The position numbers and the translations under genes are program-made. The notes beneath the pieces were generated by a model, which made no database searches, had not been told where the DNA came from, and saw only the letters and a list, made by a program, of their open reading frames with translations. 64,000 nt of DNA from Bacillus proteolyticus (GTDB lineage Bacteria; Bacillota; Bacilli; Bacillales; Bacillaceae_G): NCBI RefSeq assembly GCF_001884065.1, contig NZ_MACH01000048.1, forward strand, positions 1-64,000, read 5' to 3'. Positions 28,630-36,749 of the stretch are shown piece by piece; the stretch's first letter is position 1; each line of letters opens with the position of its first letter.

Positions 28630-29088
28630 CTATAGGTTAGCTTGATTTTCATTTGAATTATCAAACATGTCCATTACTTTAAAGATACTTTCCAATAGCA
28701 ATGTACATGCTATTGCGAAAACTAATACGGCATGAGGTGATAGTTCAACTGATGTGAAGTTAAGGTTTGCTAGCCAAAAGTAACCTACATAAAAAGTTAG
28801 AAATGTACTAACAGCCGAAAGTGTAAATCCTAAAAAACCTAATTCCTTTAATTTTTCCTCAGATAATTTACATAAACGCAAAACAAGAGAGAAGAGGATT
28901 CCAACTATAAAAAATCCAATGCATAATGTGAGCAATGATATTATGCTTGGATATTGAATTTCATCTGGCATCCATTTTTTCATTCCCACTATTACAAATG
29001 TAGGGAGAAGAATGGGTAATAAAAGTGGTAGCACTATTTGTATAACTGCAAACAATGCATTTGATTTGTTATCGTTTTGATTATTCAT
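28630..29088 (-). CDS. Hypothetical four-TM membrane protein
   Basis: 152 residues, start at 29088 behind GGAGG (the frame extends to 29238 without a better start). About four TM helices: 14-37, 47-70, 80-105, 120-140; charged linker KLSEEKLKELG. I do not recognise the family. Divergent from the methyltransferase gene, with a repeat-rich 270-bp region between. Confidence 0.65.
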   Translation of the reverse strand: MNNQNDNKSNALFAVIQIVLPLLLPILLPTFVIVGMKKWMPDEIQYPSIISLLTLCIGFFIVGILFSLVLRLCKLSEEKLKELGFLGFTLSAVSTFLTFYVGYFWLANLNFTSVELSPHAVLVFAIACTLLLESIFKVMDMFDNSNENQANL

Positions 29089-29259
29089 AAAGCCTCCAAA
29101 AATGATTTTGATACTAATTCCAAATATCTTAGAGGATTCTAACATAGAAATAATAGCTGTGCTATACAAAATCTGAGTAGGATCATTATTCTTTATGATA
29201 AATAAGTGAGATGTTTTATTCGCATATGTTTGAGTCATTTTTCATTAAAGTTTCCCTTT

Positions 29260-29317
29260 ATCTTAATAAAATCTTAAGAAACTTCCTCAATTTTTGTTAA
29301 GAAACGATAGTTATACT
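29260..29317 (+). promoter_or_regulatory. Direct-repeat region and candidate promoter of the methyltransferase-dedA unit
   Basis: ATCTTAA occurs at 29260 and 29271 (11-bp period), and TTAAGAAAC at 29274 and 29297. A CGATAGT block at 29305 and TATACT at 29312 follow. Direct repeats at one helical turn are typical of OmpR-family regulator sites. A further dyad CGATAGTT/AACTATCG spans 29305-29339. Confidence 0.4.
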
Positions 29318-29361
29318 TAGACACAAGTTAAAAACTATCGAACGAATGAGGAGAGATTTAT

Positions 29362-29940
29362 ATGCAACTCATAACATTCTTACATGAATTTATTAAACAT
29401 CCGAAACATACTGGTGCAATTGCGCCAAGTTCAAAAATATTAGCAACGAAAATGGTAGATGTAATTGATTTTAATAAAGCGAAATGTATTGTAGAGTTAG
29501 GGCCTGGTACAGGGGTTTTTACGAAAGAGATTATGAAGAGAAAAAAGAAGGAAACAATATTTCTTCTTATTGAAATTAATGAAGTGTTTTGCAAAGAGCT
29601 AAAGAGAAAATTTAAAGATGAGCAGAACGTCATTGTTGTACACGGTTCAGCTGAAAATATAAAGAAGTATATGGAAGAGCTCAATATAGAATGTATTGAT
29701 TACATTTTATCAGGGTTGCCTTTCACTTCTTTACCAGAAGAAGTTTCAAAGCGCATTTTAAACAATGCGATGGAAGCGATACATGAGAATGGTGAATTTA
29801 TTACATTTCAATATTCACTTGTGAAAAAAGGATTTATACAGCATTTCTTCCCCGAAATTACACTAGAAAAAGTATGGCTCAATTTTCCGCCAGCCTACGT
29901 CTTTAGTTGCAAAAAAGAACTAAGGAGAGCGTATGCATAA
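29362..29940 (+). CDS. SAM-dependent methyltransferase, phospholipid N-methyltransferase-like
   Basis: 192 residues. Class I Rossmann methyltransferase with motif I VELGPGTGVFTKEI, acidic LIEINE after strand 2, and LSGLPFTSLPEE in the active-site region. The N-terminus FLHEFIKHPKHTGAIAPSSK is the one seen in PmtA-like phospholipid methyltransferases and RsmA-related proteins. Co-transcribed with a DedA-family membrane protein, which supports a membrane-lipid role; substrate not proven. Confidence 0.75.
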   Translation: MQLITFLHEFIKHPKHTGAIAPSSKILATKMVDVIDFNKAKCIVELGPGTGVFTKEIMKRKKKETIFLLIEINEVFCKELKRKFKDEQNVIVVHGSAENIKKYMEELNIECIDYILSGLPFTSLPEEVSKRILNNAMEAIHENGEFITFQYSLVKKGFIQHFFPEITLEKVWLNFPPAYVFSCKKELRRAYA

Positions 29941-30539
29941 TGGAATTACATGAATTATTATCCTATATTGAGCAGTACGGTTATTGGGCATTATTTTTCT
30001 GTTTATGGTTAGGTATTATCGGTATGCCAATTCCAGATGAAATGATTGTTATGAGTGGTGGTTTTGTCTCTTCACTAGGTATATTAAGTGTCATTCCAGC
30101 ATTTTTATTAACATATTTAGGTGTCGTATCTGGGCTATCGTTAGGTTATATATTAGGGAAAATATTTGGTACGAAAGTACTTGATAAGCTAATGAAAAAG
30201 AAAAAAGCAAAATATGTTGTTAAATCGCAAGAGATGGTAGAGAAGTATGGTCATTATGCGTTAGTTACAAGTTATTTCATACCTGTTGTAAGACATATTG
30301 TGCCGTATTTAGTTGGAATGAATAACATGTCATTTAAGGTGTATGCTTTGTATTCCTATACGACAGGATTTGTTTGGACACTCGTTTATTTTGTGCTCGG
30401 TTCTTTATTTGGACAACACATTAACAGGATTGTAGCAATCGCAATAGAGTATGGCGTGTATTTTGGTGGAATTGTTTTTGTTGTTGCGAGTGGTGCTTAT
30501 TTGTATAAGCAAAGAAGAAGTACGGTGATGAGTAAGTAA
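29940..30539 (+). CDS. DedA-family membrane protein
   Basis: 199 residues, about five hydrophobic segments, with the family motifs GMPIPDEMIVMSGG and SYFIPVVRHIVPYLVGM (the F/Y-x-R-x2-P/R region important for transport). DedA proteins scramble or flip undecaprenyl phosphate or phospholipids. ATG at 29940 overlaps the methyltransferase stop; AAGGAG ahead. Confidence 0.88.
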   Translation: MELHELLSYIEQYGYWALFFCLWLGIIGMPIPDEMIVMSGGFVSSLGILSVIPAFLLTYLGVVSGLSLGYILGKIFGTKVLDKLMKKKKAKYVVKSQEMVEKYGHYALVTSYFIPVVRHIVPYLVGMNNMSFKVYALYSYTTGFVWTLVYFVLGSLFGQHINRIVAIAIEYGVYFGGIVFVVASGAYLYKQRRSTVMSK

Positions 30540-30574
30540 ATAGAATGAAGGTTTACACTTATTGAGAGTAGTAT

Positions 30575-30612
30575 AAAAGGGAGAGTTATTTTGTAGAATA
30601 ACTCTCCCTTTT
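30575..30612. terminator. Bidirectional terminator
   Basis: Perfect 16-bp stem (30575-30590 with 30597-30612), 6-nt loop. Its right foot contains the stop of the leftward gene. Confidence 0.92.
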
Positions 30613-30994
30613 AATGTACTAGCTTCTTATCACTTACATTAGGATTTGTCTGAAATACAGTTATATAAATTGTTAATATGATTGTATTGATCAGATTAGC
30701 TAATATAGTCATAAAATCACTTGATGGAGTGATAAGAACAAAGATTGAAAGAGCGGCAGAAGCAAGTGGAATGAACTTTTGTAGCGTAGTTAACTTTCCA
30801 TCTTTATGAAGCTTCGAAGATTGAAAGAAGCAAAGTAAGAAAATAAAGAATGTAAATAATAATCCTAAATATCCCCATCCATCTTCAATATACCAAGGTA
30901 AAAAGCTCATTCTCGATGTGAAAATAAATAAATTTAATACTAAGGTGCTAATGATTAACGTATTTAAAATAGTGATATTTATCTGTTTCTTCAT
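30611..30994 (-). CDS. Hypothetical small membrane protein
   Basis: 127 residues with four TM helices (about 8-26, 42-57, 72-88, 93-112) and short charged loops. GGAG ribosome site eight bases before the ATG. Family not recognised. Flanked upstream by a bcr1-like repeat. Confidence 0.6.
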   Translation of the reverse strand: MKKQINITILNTLIISTLVLNLFIFTSRMSFLPWYIEDGWGYLGLLFTFFIFLLCFFQSSKLHKDGKLTTLQKFIPLASAALSIFVLITPSSDFMTILANLINTIILTIYITVFQTNPNVSDKKLVH

Positions 30995-31017
30995 TTGAAT
31001 TACACTCCGGAATTTAT

Positions 31018-31078
31018 TTTATCCCGCATTAACGGACAGTGGACAGTAAAATCCCCACTGATTAAAGTTTCACTTTAT
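31018..31078 (-). repeat. bcr1-like repeat (copy 2, short)
   Basis: TTTAT CCCGC at the left and AAGTTTCACTTTAT at the right, TTTAT at both ends; only 61 bases, the middle being deleted relative to the copy at 35 kb. The TAA stop of the XRE gene lies in its right-hand TTTAT. Confidence 0.65.
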
Positions 31079-31533
31079 TGAGATGTTTTTGCCATTTCCA
31101 TAAATCGCTTTTCAATTTCATCCAATTCGAATGAATGGCATATTCTGCGATCTTCTTTATCTAAAATTCGATAATGTTGAGATAATATATTTTGCTGTAT
31201 TTGATAACCATTTAACTCTTTTATTTGTCGCCACCATACTTTTCCTCCTAAAGTCTTCGGGAAGTTCGTATTGTAATGTGCAAAAGCGATTGTTTTTATA
31301 ATTTCATTCACATCATCCCCGAATGTCATCTGGACTGTATTGCTCTGTTCAAAGAGTGTTACGACACAAACTGCGCCTGCCCATGTTAGAGTGCGTCTTC
31401 CTTTTTCAATTTCCACTAATGTTTTCTTCGATAAACCAATAATTTCTGACATTTTATCTTGTGATAAATCATTTTCAACACGGATGAGTTTTAATTTTGA
31501 ATTGACTAGTTCAATAAATTCTTGTTTATTCAT
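31075..31533 (-). CDS. XRE-family helix-turn-helix regulator
   Basis: 152 residues. N-terminal HTH (6-60: LIRVENDLSQDKMSEIIGLSKKTLVEIEKGRR) and a C-terminal part of about 90 residues with KVWWRQIKELNGYQIQQNI, which I do not recognise as a known effector domain. ATG 31533 gives the best spacing from AAGGAG; 31536 is an alternative. Its own upstream region has a large perfect dyad, so autoregulation is likely. Confidence 0.8.
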   Translation of the reverse strand: MNKQEFIELVNSKLKLIRVENDLSQDKMSEIIGLSKKTLVEIEKGRRTLTWAGAVCVVTLFEQSNTVQMTFGDDVNEIIKTIAFAHYNTNFPKTLGGKVWWRQIKELNGYQIQQNILSQHYRILDKEDRRICHSFELDEIEKRFMEMAKTSQ

Positions 31534-31552
31534 CATACAGCTCCTTTTTTAT

Positions 31553-31581
31553 TATAGTGTAAAATTACACTATAAGTGTAA
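31553..31581. promoter_or_regulatory. Autoregulatory operator dyad of the XRE gene
   Basis: Arms TATAGTGTAA and TTACACTATA are perfect inverted repeats separated by AA (31553-31574), followed directly by a third half-site AGTGTAA. It lies 20 bases upstream of the XRE start, over the expected promoter. Confidence 0.7.
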
Positions 31582-31584
31582 TTT

Positions 31585-31746
31585 TGTCAAAACGATAGGG
31601 ATGATAAGGAAAAAGAAGCAACTATTAATGAAGTAGGTAAATTACTAAAAGGTTCCTACTAGCATATGCTTACAAAGGGAAAGTTTTTACATGATAAAAT
31701 GCAAGTAATGATAGATATGACTCCTGACGGACGAAGACAAAGTTAG
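31585..31746 (+). pseudogene. Possible remnant of a small gene
   Basis: Two short frames with coding-like composition: one ending EATINEVGKLLKGSY and a second from an ATG near 31667 ending MIDMTPDGRRQS. Neither has a good ribosome site, and they are in different frames. Could be a decayed partner of the XRE gene. Weak evidence. Confidence 0.25.
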
Positions 31747-31829
31747 GATTGTAAGTATGAATTCGATTCTTAATGAGAGAATTGAATTTGTTGTTTTATG
31801 GTAAAATATAGAGAGAGGGGGCGGAAGTT

Positions 31830-32009
31830 ATGCTACTCATTGTTAGCCTTATTTTAATTGGAATCATGTGTAGTATGAGAATAGTATCTTTACATATGAT
31901 AGAGCGAGAAAAGATAGAAGAACGATATGTATATTGTCCAAAGTGTGATAAGAAAATTAGAAGAAGGAATGCAGCTCCTTTTTGTTCGAAATGTAATTTA
32001 ATATTTTAG
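31830..32009 (+). CDS. Small membrane protein with zinc ribbon
   Basis: 59 residues, with AGAGAGGGGG ribosome site. N-terminal TM helix (LLIVSLILIGIMC), basic/acidic linker, then a four-cysteine zinc ribbon CPKC ... CSKC at residues 36-55. No family recognised. Possibly a membrane-tethered RNA/DNA- or protein-binding microprotein. Confidence 0.65.
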   Translation: MLLIVSLILIGIMCSMRIVSLHMIEREKIEERYVYCPKCDKKIRRRNAAPFCSKCNLIF

Positions 32010-32116
32010 TTCAAGTAAGCTCCGAACCACTTTGTATGGTGCTGGATTTTTCTTTTGAAGAAACCGTTGGAAAATCTTAGTGATATTTCAAATAATGAGG
32101 AGTATGCTAAGAGGTT

Positions 32117-32156
32117 AATAAAAAAGAGCTTGAAACAATTCAAGCTCTTTTTTATT
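32117..32156. terminator. Bidirectional terminator
   Basis: Perfect 18-bp stem AATAAAAAAGAGCTTGAA with its complement, 4-nt loop. Confidence 0.92.
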
Positions 32157-32157
32157 A

Positions 32158-33092
32158 CTATTTATGTTCTAAAATATGCTCAATCTCATACACACTTAAT
32201 TTACTTGCCTTAGCAATCGTTTCAAGTGGTATACCAAGATCATACATGCTTTTAATCATTTGAATTTTTCCTTGTTGAACCCCTTTTTTATCCCTTGTTC
32301 AATCCCTTGTTCAATTCCTTGTTCCATTCCTCTTTTTATTCCTTCTGTCTCTGCGTGGGCGAATTTTGCTGCTTCATCCATTAAAACTTTCTCCCTTGCG
32401 TCATAGGCTTGGCGGAAAGAAGAATCTTGACTCATACGCTCCCATTTATTTATCGCTTTTTGTAAAATAGGATCTTGGTTCATAGCAATATCCTCCAATG
32501 TTTTAGTTAATTGCTCATCCTCATTTGCTGAAAGCAATAAAAGCCAACGAACAAATGGATCTTTCCACGGATTTACTTTTTCTTCATGCCATTGTTCTAT
32601 TAATTTTGGAATTTCTACAATGTGAATCTCAATGTCATCACTCAAGAGTTTCTGTTGTTGTGTATTCCATAATGTGCCCGTTGTATGAAATTCTTTGTGA
32701 TCTAAAAACATTAGGAAGTTCAATAAATTAATGGTGATGGTTTTACGAAGTGCACTGTATGGCATGCCTTTTTGTAACTGAGATGTGTATAATTTTCCCC
32801 AATAATATAAACTGCGTTTCATCATATCGTGATTATTATTGAGCTGTATTTCTACATTTACTCTTGTTCCTGTGTTTAATGTCGCTGAAATGTCTAAAAT
32901 AGATAACTTATCCTCTTCATATTCCCGATGTACATGTGGATCTTCTAGTTGTAGAGAAGCGATGGGTGACTCTAAAGATTCTTGTAACATCGCGTTTAAA
33001 AAAGCGATTAGAATATCCTCACTACCATTCGTACCAAACAATTGTTTAAATGCAAAATCAATGCGTAAATTAACTAACTGTTGGTTGAACAC
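32158..33092 (-). pseudogene. Rpn-family PD-(D/E)XK nuclease/transposase-like gene, frameshifted near its end
   Basis: The open frame 32256-33092 (278 residues) shows the Rpn family start FNQQLVNLRIDFAFKQLFG, the nuclease core with LDISATLNTG and VNVEIQL, and the C-terminal GIEQG repeats. It then stops early; one extra G in the run near 32283 would continue into GKIQMIKSMYDLGIPLETIA and end at 32158 with YEIEHILEHK, the usual C-terminus. Rpn proteins promote recA-independent recombination and often vary. True mutation or homopolymer error. Confidence 0.8.
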
Positions 33093-33275
33093 AGTTTTTT
33101 CTCTCCCTTGTATCAGGTTGCTTCTTTCTTTTATTGTACATAAAAATAACTAGGGCATGCAAACAGGCTATTCTTTTATTTTTTAGTAGTATTATTGGAA
33201 TGTCACAGGCAAGTATATCCATGTTATACTCTAGTGAAATTAAAACATGTTTATATTGAGAAAAAGGTGATACAT

Positions 33276-33956
33276 ATGCAAGAAGATATTTTAAAGCTAT
33301 TAGATAAAAAGCAAAGTAAGTATGAATTTCCTGCCTTTGATAATGAATATATGGATATTTCACAAGTGAAATTCTCTCTTCTCTTTAAAGATGATAAGGA
33401 TTGGTTAATGGTGTTTCAAGTTGTCGGTGTAGGTTCATTAGGTGTATTTAATGATATCCAAGTATATGGTGATAGAATGAATCATTCAATTGGTGATGAC
33501 GGTATTTTGCAAGTAAAAGATGGAGATTATGAATTATTTGATGATGAAGGTGAATTTATACCGGATATTCATAACGGTAGTTTAAAAATTCGCGATCATC
33601 ATTTTGAATATCAATTTACAGAAGAAGATTATGCGAATAATGGAATAGAAGTGAAAACGAAAGAGTCTTATCCAACATATTTCATGCGTATGCTTGCTAC
33701 TAATGACGAAGCTAGAAAGTTATTATGGTGGGATAAAGAAGAAATTTTAGAAGAGTTCGGTTTAAAAGGTGATTGGGAAGTAGCTTATGAAACGGAAGAG
33801 TGGCAACATGTTGAAGAAGAGAAAGTAAGTGAAAATGAATTCTTCCAATCAGTAGCCGCTGCAATAGAGAAGAAAGATCCAAGTGTTATTGTAAATAAGA
33901 ATGCTAATACACATTGGAAAAATTGGATGGAGTTTGATCAAGAAAACCTATATTAG
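33276..33956 (+). CDS. Hypothetical cytosolic protein
   Basis: 226 residues, acidic, no signal or TM. Start 33276 after AAAAAGGTGATAC; the frame is open 81 bases further up without a better start. Notable segments: ISQVKFSLLFKDDKDWLMVFQ, WWDKEEILEEFGL and a C-terminal MEFDQENLY. It looks like a stand-alone Bacillus DUF of the immunity/SUKH-like size, but I cannot assign it. Confidence 0.65.
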   Translation: MQEDILKLLDKKQSKYEFPAFDNEYMDISQVKFSLLFKDDKDWLMVFQVVGVGSLGVFNDIQVYGDRMNHSIGDDGILQVKDGDYELFDDEGEFIPDIHNGSLKIRDHHFEYQFTEEDYANNGIEVKTKESYPTYFMRMLATNDEARKLLWWDKEEILEEFGLKGDWEVAYETEEWQHVEEEKVSENEFFQSVAAAIEKKDPSVIVNKNANTHWKNWMEFDQENLY

Positions 33957-33990
33957 AAATTAAAGAGTGGATCAAAATGCCTTTCTAATA

Positions 33991-34032
33991 AAAAAGACGA
34001 GTTAAAATGTTAAAACTTTAGCTCGTCTTTTT
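33991..34032. terminator. Bidirectional terminator
   Basis: 16-bp stem AAAAAGACGAGTTAAA with TTTAGCTCGTCTTTTT (one wobble), 10-nt loop, between convergent genes. Confidence 0.88.
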
Positions 34033-34035
34033 GTA

Positions 34036-34938
34036 TTACACAACCGCAGGATTATAAATCATTGTAAAGTGCCCTTGTAACAATTCAATATGACACGGTG
34101 TATGAAGCGAGCTTTCTCCATCTGTATCTACTTCTTTTTCTTCTTTCGTTTCGATATGAATGGATTTCGCTTTTACGTGGAAAATGTCATTTTCATTTGA
34201 GTCTTCAAATAGTTTCTTTCCGATATAATCTTTAAAGGCTTGAATGCCTGTTGATTTGACTACGAAAATATCAAGTGTTCCGTCGTCACATTTTACGTTC
34301 GGAATAAAGGATGGGATACCCCCGAGATATTCACCGTTTCCAACCATAACAAGGACAGCTTCGTCTTCATATACTTGTCCGTCGTAAGTTATTTTTACTG
34401 GGAATGTTTCAGCGTTTTTGACAGTTCGAATGGTGCTTAAGTAGTAACCAATTTTACCAAGCTTTGCTTTCTCTTCCGCATCGATATTGTTTGATACTTC
34501 AGATACGAGTCCAATGCCCCAGAAGTTTAAGAAGTGTTGTCCGTTTGCTTTCGCGACATCAATTGGTTTTACATGTCCTCTTGTAATGAGTTTCGCTGCT
34601 TCTGCAATATTTTGCGGAACACCAAGTGTGCGAGAGAAGTCGTTGCAAGTTCCTCCTGGAATGATTGCAAGTGTAGGTCTAGTTTCAAGAGGGGCTAAGC
34701 CGTTTGTGCATTCAAATACAGTTCCATCACCACCAAAGACGATAATTAAATCTACTTTACTAGCAAACTCCTGGCAATATTTTGTTGCATCACCTTGCTT
34801 TTTCGTATGGAGGATATGTAAGTCAGGAAAAGTTGCCGCAAGAGGTGGTACGATTTTCGCCAAATTTGTATGTAAGTCGCCTTGTCCAGCTTTTGGATTT
34901 ACGATGAGGAGTACTTTTTCAAATTTTGTCTTTGTCAT
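34036..34938 (-). CDS. Diacylglycerol/lipid kinase, DagK-YegS family
   Basis: 300 residues. NPKAGQGD at 14-21 and nucleotide-binding GGDGT at 69-73, then PGGTCNDFSRTLG, typical of DagK/YegS/BmrU lipid kinases that phosphorylate diacylglycerol. The frame is open to 35109, but that extension is translated from a hairpin and a bcr1-like repeat; ATG 34938 has AAAGGGAGAG ahead and starts like the family (FEKVLLIVNP). Which lipid is used is not visible. Confidence 0.87.
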   Translation of the reverse strand: MTKTKFEKVLLIVNPKAGQGDLHTNLAKIVPPLAATFPDLHILHTKKQGDATKYCQEFASKVDLIIVFGGDGTVFECTNGLAPLETRPTLAIIPGGTCNDFSRTLGVPQNIAEAAKLITRGHVKPIDVAKANGQHFLNFWGIGLVSEVSNNIDAEEKAKLGKIGYYLSTIRTVKNAETFPVKITYDGQVYEDEAVLVMVGNGEYLGGIPSFIPNVKCDDGTLDIFVVKSTGIQAFKDYIGKKLFEDSNENDIFHVKAKSIHIETKEEKEVDTDGESSLHTPCHIELLQGHFTMIYNPAVV

Positions 34939-34980
34939 TTTTATTCTCTCCCTTTGTCTTTTACGAATCGTGATAGAAAA

Positions 34981-35011
34981 TAAACTTCCATCAGTAATTG
35001 ATGGAAGTTTA
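34981..35011. terminator. Hairpin between hpt/bcr1 and the lipid kinase
   Basis: Perfect 13-bp stem TAAACTTCCATCA/TGATGGAAGTTTA, 5-nt loop, abutting the left end of the bcr1-like repeat. Transcribed leftward it has a weak T tail; may end the hpt transcript. Confidence 0.5.
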
Positions 35012-35158
35012 CCCCGCTTAACGGGCAGTAAGACTCCCACCTCAAATTTCGCCGAATACGAGGAAGTCAGGTGGGAGATTAACTGCCCGTAAAAGCCCGA
35101 TTGGTTCAACTAATAATCAGTGGGAGAAAAAAACCCACTGATTAAAGTTTCACTTTAT
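35008..35158 (-). repeat. bcr1-like repeat (copy 3, full length)
   Basis: 151 bases; left end TTTACCCCGC, right end AAGTTTCACTTTAT. Internal pairs: ACGGGCAGT with ACTGCCCGT, CTCCCACCT with AGGTGGGAG, and CAGTGGG with CCCACTG, so the RNA would fold into several stems. Length and ends agree with what I recall of bcr1. It begins ten bases after the hpt stop codon. Confidence 0.75.
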
Positions 35159-35167
35159 TTTATTATA

Positions 35168-35695
35168 TTATTCCGTTACAACTGAAGCGATAAATGGTAA
35201 GTTACGATATTTTTCTGCGCAGTCGATACCGTAGCCAACGATAAATTCGTCTGGAATTTGGAAGCCAACATATTCAGCTTTTAAGTCCACTTTACGGCGC
35301 TGAGGTTTATCAAGTAACGTACAGAATTTCAATGCTTTTGGTTTATGCATAAAGAAGTGATCTTTTAAGAAGTGAAGTGTTAAACCAGAATCGATAATGT
35401 CTTCTACGACAATTACGTTTTTTCCAGTAATGTTTACATCGATATCTTTTAATAGTTTTACTTTTCCAGTTGTTTCTGTTTGATTTCCGTAGCTAGATGC
35501 AGAGATAAAGTCGATAGTTACTTCGTTTTTAATATGACGAATTAAATCAGCAGCGAATACGAAAGATCCTTTTAATACAGCGATTACAACGATTTCTTCT
35601 CCTTCAAAATCACGTTCGATTTGAAGCGCTAGTTCTTTTACTTTTTCTTGTAATTGTTCTTCAGAAATTAAAGTGTCTTTTATTTCAATTTTCAT
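35168..35695 (-). CDS. hpt: Hypoxanthine phosphoribosyltransferase (second-copy type)
   Basis: 175 residues. Purine salvage: hypoxanthine or guanine plus PRPP to IMP/GMP. PRPP-binding motif VIVVEDIIDSGLT at 94-106, LKGSFVFAADL near 41-51, and DEFIVGYGIDCAEKYRNLP at the base-binding end. This is somewhat shorter and more divergent than the main Bacillus HprT next to tilS/ftsH, so it is probably a paralogue. GGAGGATTC before ATG. Confidence 0.88.
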   Translation of the reverse strand: MKIEIKDTLISEEQLQEKVKELALQIERDFEGEEIVVIAVLKGSFVFAADLIRHIKNEVTIDFISASSYGNQTETTGKVKLLKDIDVNITGKNVIVVEDIIDSGLTLHFLKDHFFMHKPKALKFCTLLDKPQRRKVDLKAEYVGFQIPDEFIVGYGIDCAEKYRNLPFIASVVTE

Positions 35696-35859
35696 TTGAA
35701 TCCTCCTACAGTGTAAAACTTGCGAACATTTCGACTGTAAAGGATAGAAAGAAAAAAGTCAAAGAAGATATAAGGTTTTTACAGAAATCCCCACAAAATA
35801 ATCAGATGATATGATATACTGATTACATTAAGAAAACGCTTCCACAAAGGGTGATTATG

Positions 35860-36072
35860 ATGAAAAAGAAAGAGTATACAAGTGCAACATTTATAAAAGC
35901 ATTACTTTTAACAATTGTTCTTGGTATGTTGGCTTACATAATTGATGTACCAGCGATTCGGATTTCACTAATTGGAATGACTTTAGTATTAGGCGCAATT
36001 TCCCACGGTATGATGTCACAGCTACAAGAAGCTGGAGTCGATCATATGAAAGGTCATATAGATGAGAAATGA
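35860..36072 (+). CDS. Small hypothetical membrane protein
   Basis: 70 residues, two TM helices (ATFIKALLLTIVLGMLAYII and ISLIGMTLVLGAISHGMM), charged C-terminus. AAAGGGTGA ahead; ATGs at 35857 and 35860 are both possible. Family not recognised. Confidence 0.6.
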   Translation: MKKKEYTSATFIKALLLTIVLGMLAYIIDVPAIRISLIGMTLVLGAISHGMMSQLQEAGVDHMKGHIDEK

Positions 36073-36073
36073 G

Positions 36074-36106
36074 AAACCTTCACGTATAGAGAGTGAAGGT
36101 TTTTTG
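36074..36106 (+). terminator. Terminator
   Basis: AAACCTTCAC pairs with GTGAAGGTTT over a 9-nt loop, then T6. Immediately followed by response-regulator box C. Confidence 0.85.
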
Positions 36107-36109
36107 TTT

Positions 36110-36153
36110 CTTACAAAAATGTAAGGTAGTTGTAAGGCAAATCGATAGTTGCA
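36110..36153 (+). promoter_or_regulatory. Response-regulator box C with CGATAGT block
   Basis: CTTACA-AAAA-TGTAAG-GTAGT-TGTAAG, then ATCGATAGTTGCAT. Layout identical to box B (17 bases between the second TGTAA hexamer and CGATAG). It lies 103 bases before an unknown 110-codon gene. Confidence 0.65.
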
Positions 36154-36255
36154 TAGTAGTGTTTTGGATAAACTATAAGTGTAAGGTAAAAGGCAAGCAT
36201 ATTTTAGGTAAATTAAGTTTTAGGCACTCTATATGTGAAAAAGGAGTAGGAGGGC

Positions 36256-36588
36256 ATGGAGAAACGTTGGACGACCTTTTCTTTTTTAGCAACTAGCAAC
36301 ACCGTAATGCTAGCTGGCGAAATGGATTTTTTGCACTTGTTTGATCGAGAAGACGATCATTCTTCTTCTAAACTTACAATGAAATGGAATAAATGGAGCG
36401 AAAGTTGTAGGTTGGAAGAAGAGGCCCCTAACGAAGAGCAAAAGATTATTTTGACAAATCCTATTAAAGCGTGGGTTGTTCAACGTCGTAAGTGTAACGT
36501 CAAAAATCACTTAAAGAAAACTGAGCCGAGACAATTAGTTATCACTCCGGCCCTTTCTACTTCTCAATCACGCGAAAGTAACAAATAA
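36256..36588 (+). CDS. Unknown 110-residue protein behind box C
   Basis: Not recognised. Soluble, mixed charge, with Trp-rich KWNKWSES and KAWVVQRRK segments, two cysteines, and a Ser/Thr-rich tail; no signal peptide. Strong GTAGGAGGGC ribosome site. Its promoter region shares the composite element with bceAB and with the lipoprotein at 47 kb, so it may be part of a cell-envelope response. Coding status rests on the ribosome site, the promoter element and the following terminator. Confidence 0.5.
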   Translation: MEKRWTTFSFLATSNTVMLAGEMDFLHLFDREDDHSSSKLTMKWNKWSESCRLEEEAPNEEQKIILTNPIKAWVVQRRKCNVKNHLKKTEPRQLVITPALSTSQSRESNK

Positions 36589-36603
36589 ATATCGAGACAC
36601 ATC

Positions 36604-36637
36604 AAAAAAAGCATTGTATTATACGATGCTTTTTTTA
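36604..36637 (+). terminator. Terminator after the unknown gene
   Basis: 15-bp stem AAAAAAAGCATTGTA/TACGATGCTTTTTTT with one wobble and a 3-nt loop. Confidence 0.88.
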
Positions 36638-36749
36638 TTTTTACGAAAAGTCCCTTAGCGTAGAAAAGATTTGCTATGATTATGGAGGAATCTTACATTT
36701 ATATATGGTAGGAAATAGAATTGAAGTAAAATTAGAAAAGGTGTGTATG

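Noticed and set aside
34487-35092. Antisense open frame over the lipid kinase and bcr1-like repeat
   Set aside because: The kinase on the other strand has clear family motifs; this frame has none.
34939-35109. N-terminal extension of the lipid kinase
   Set aside because: It would be translated from a hairpin and a bcr1-like repeat; ATG 34938 has its own ribosome site.
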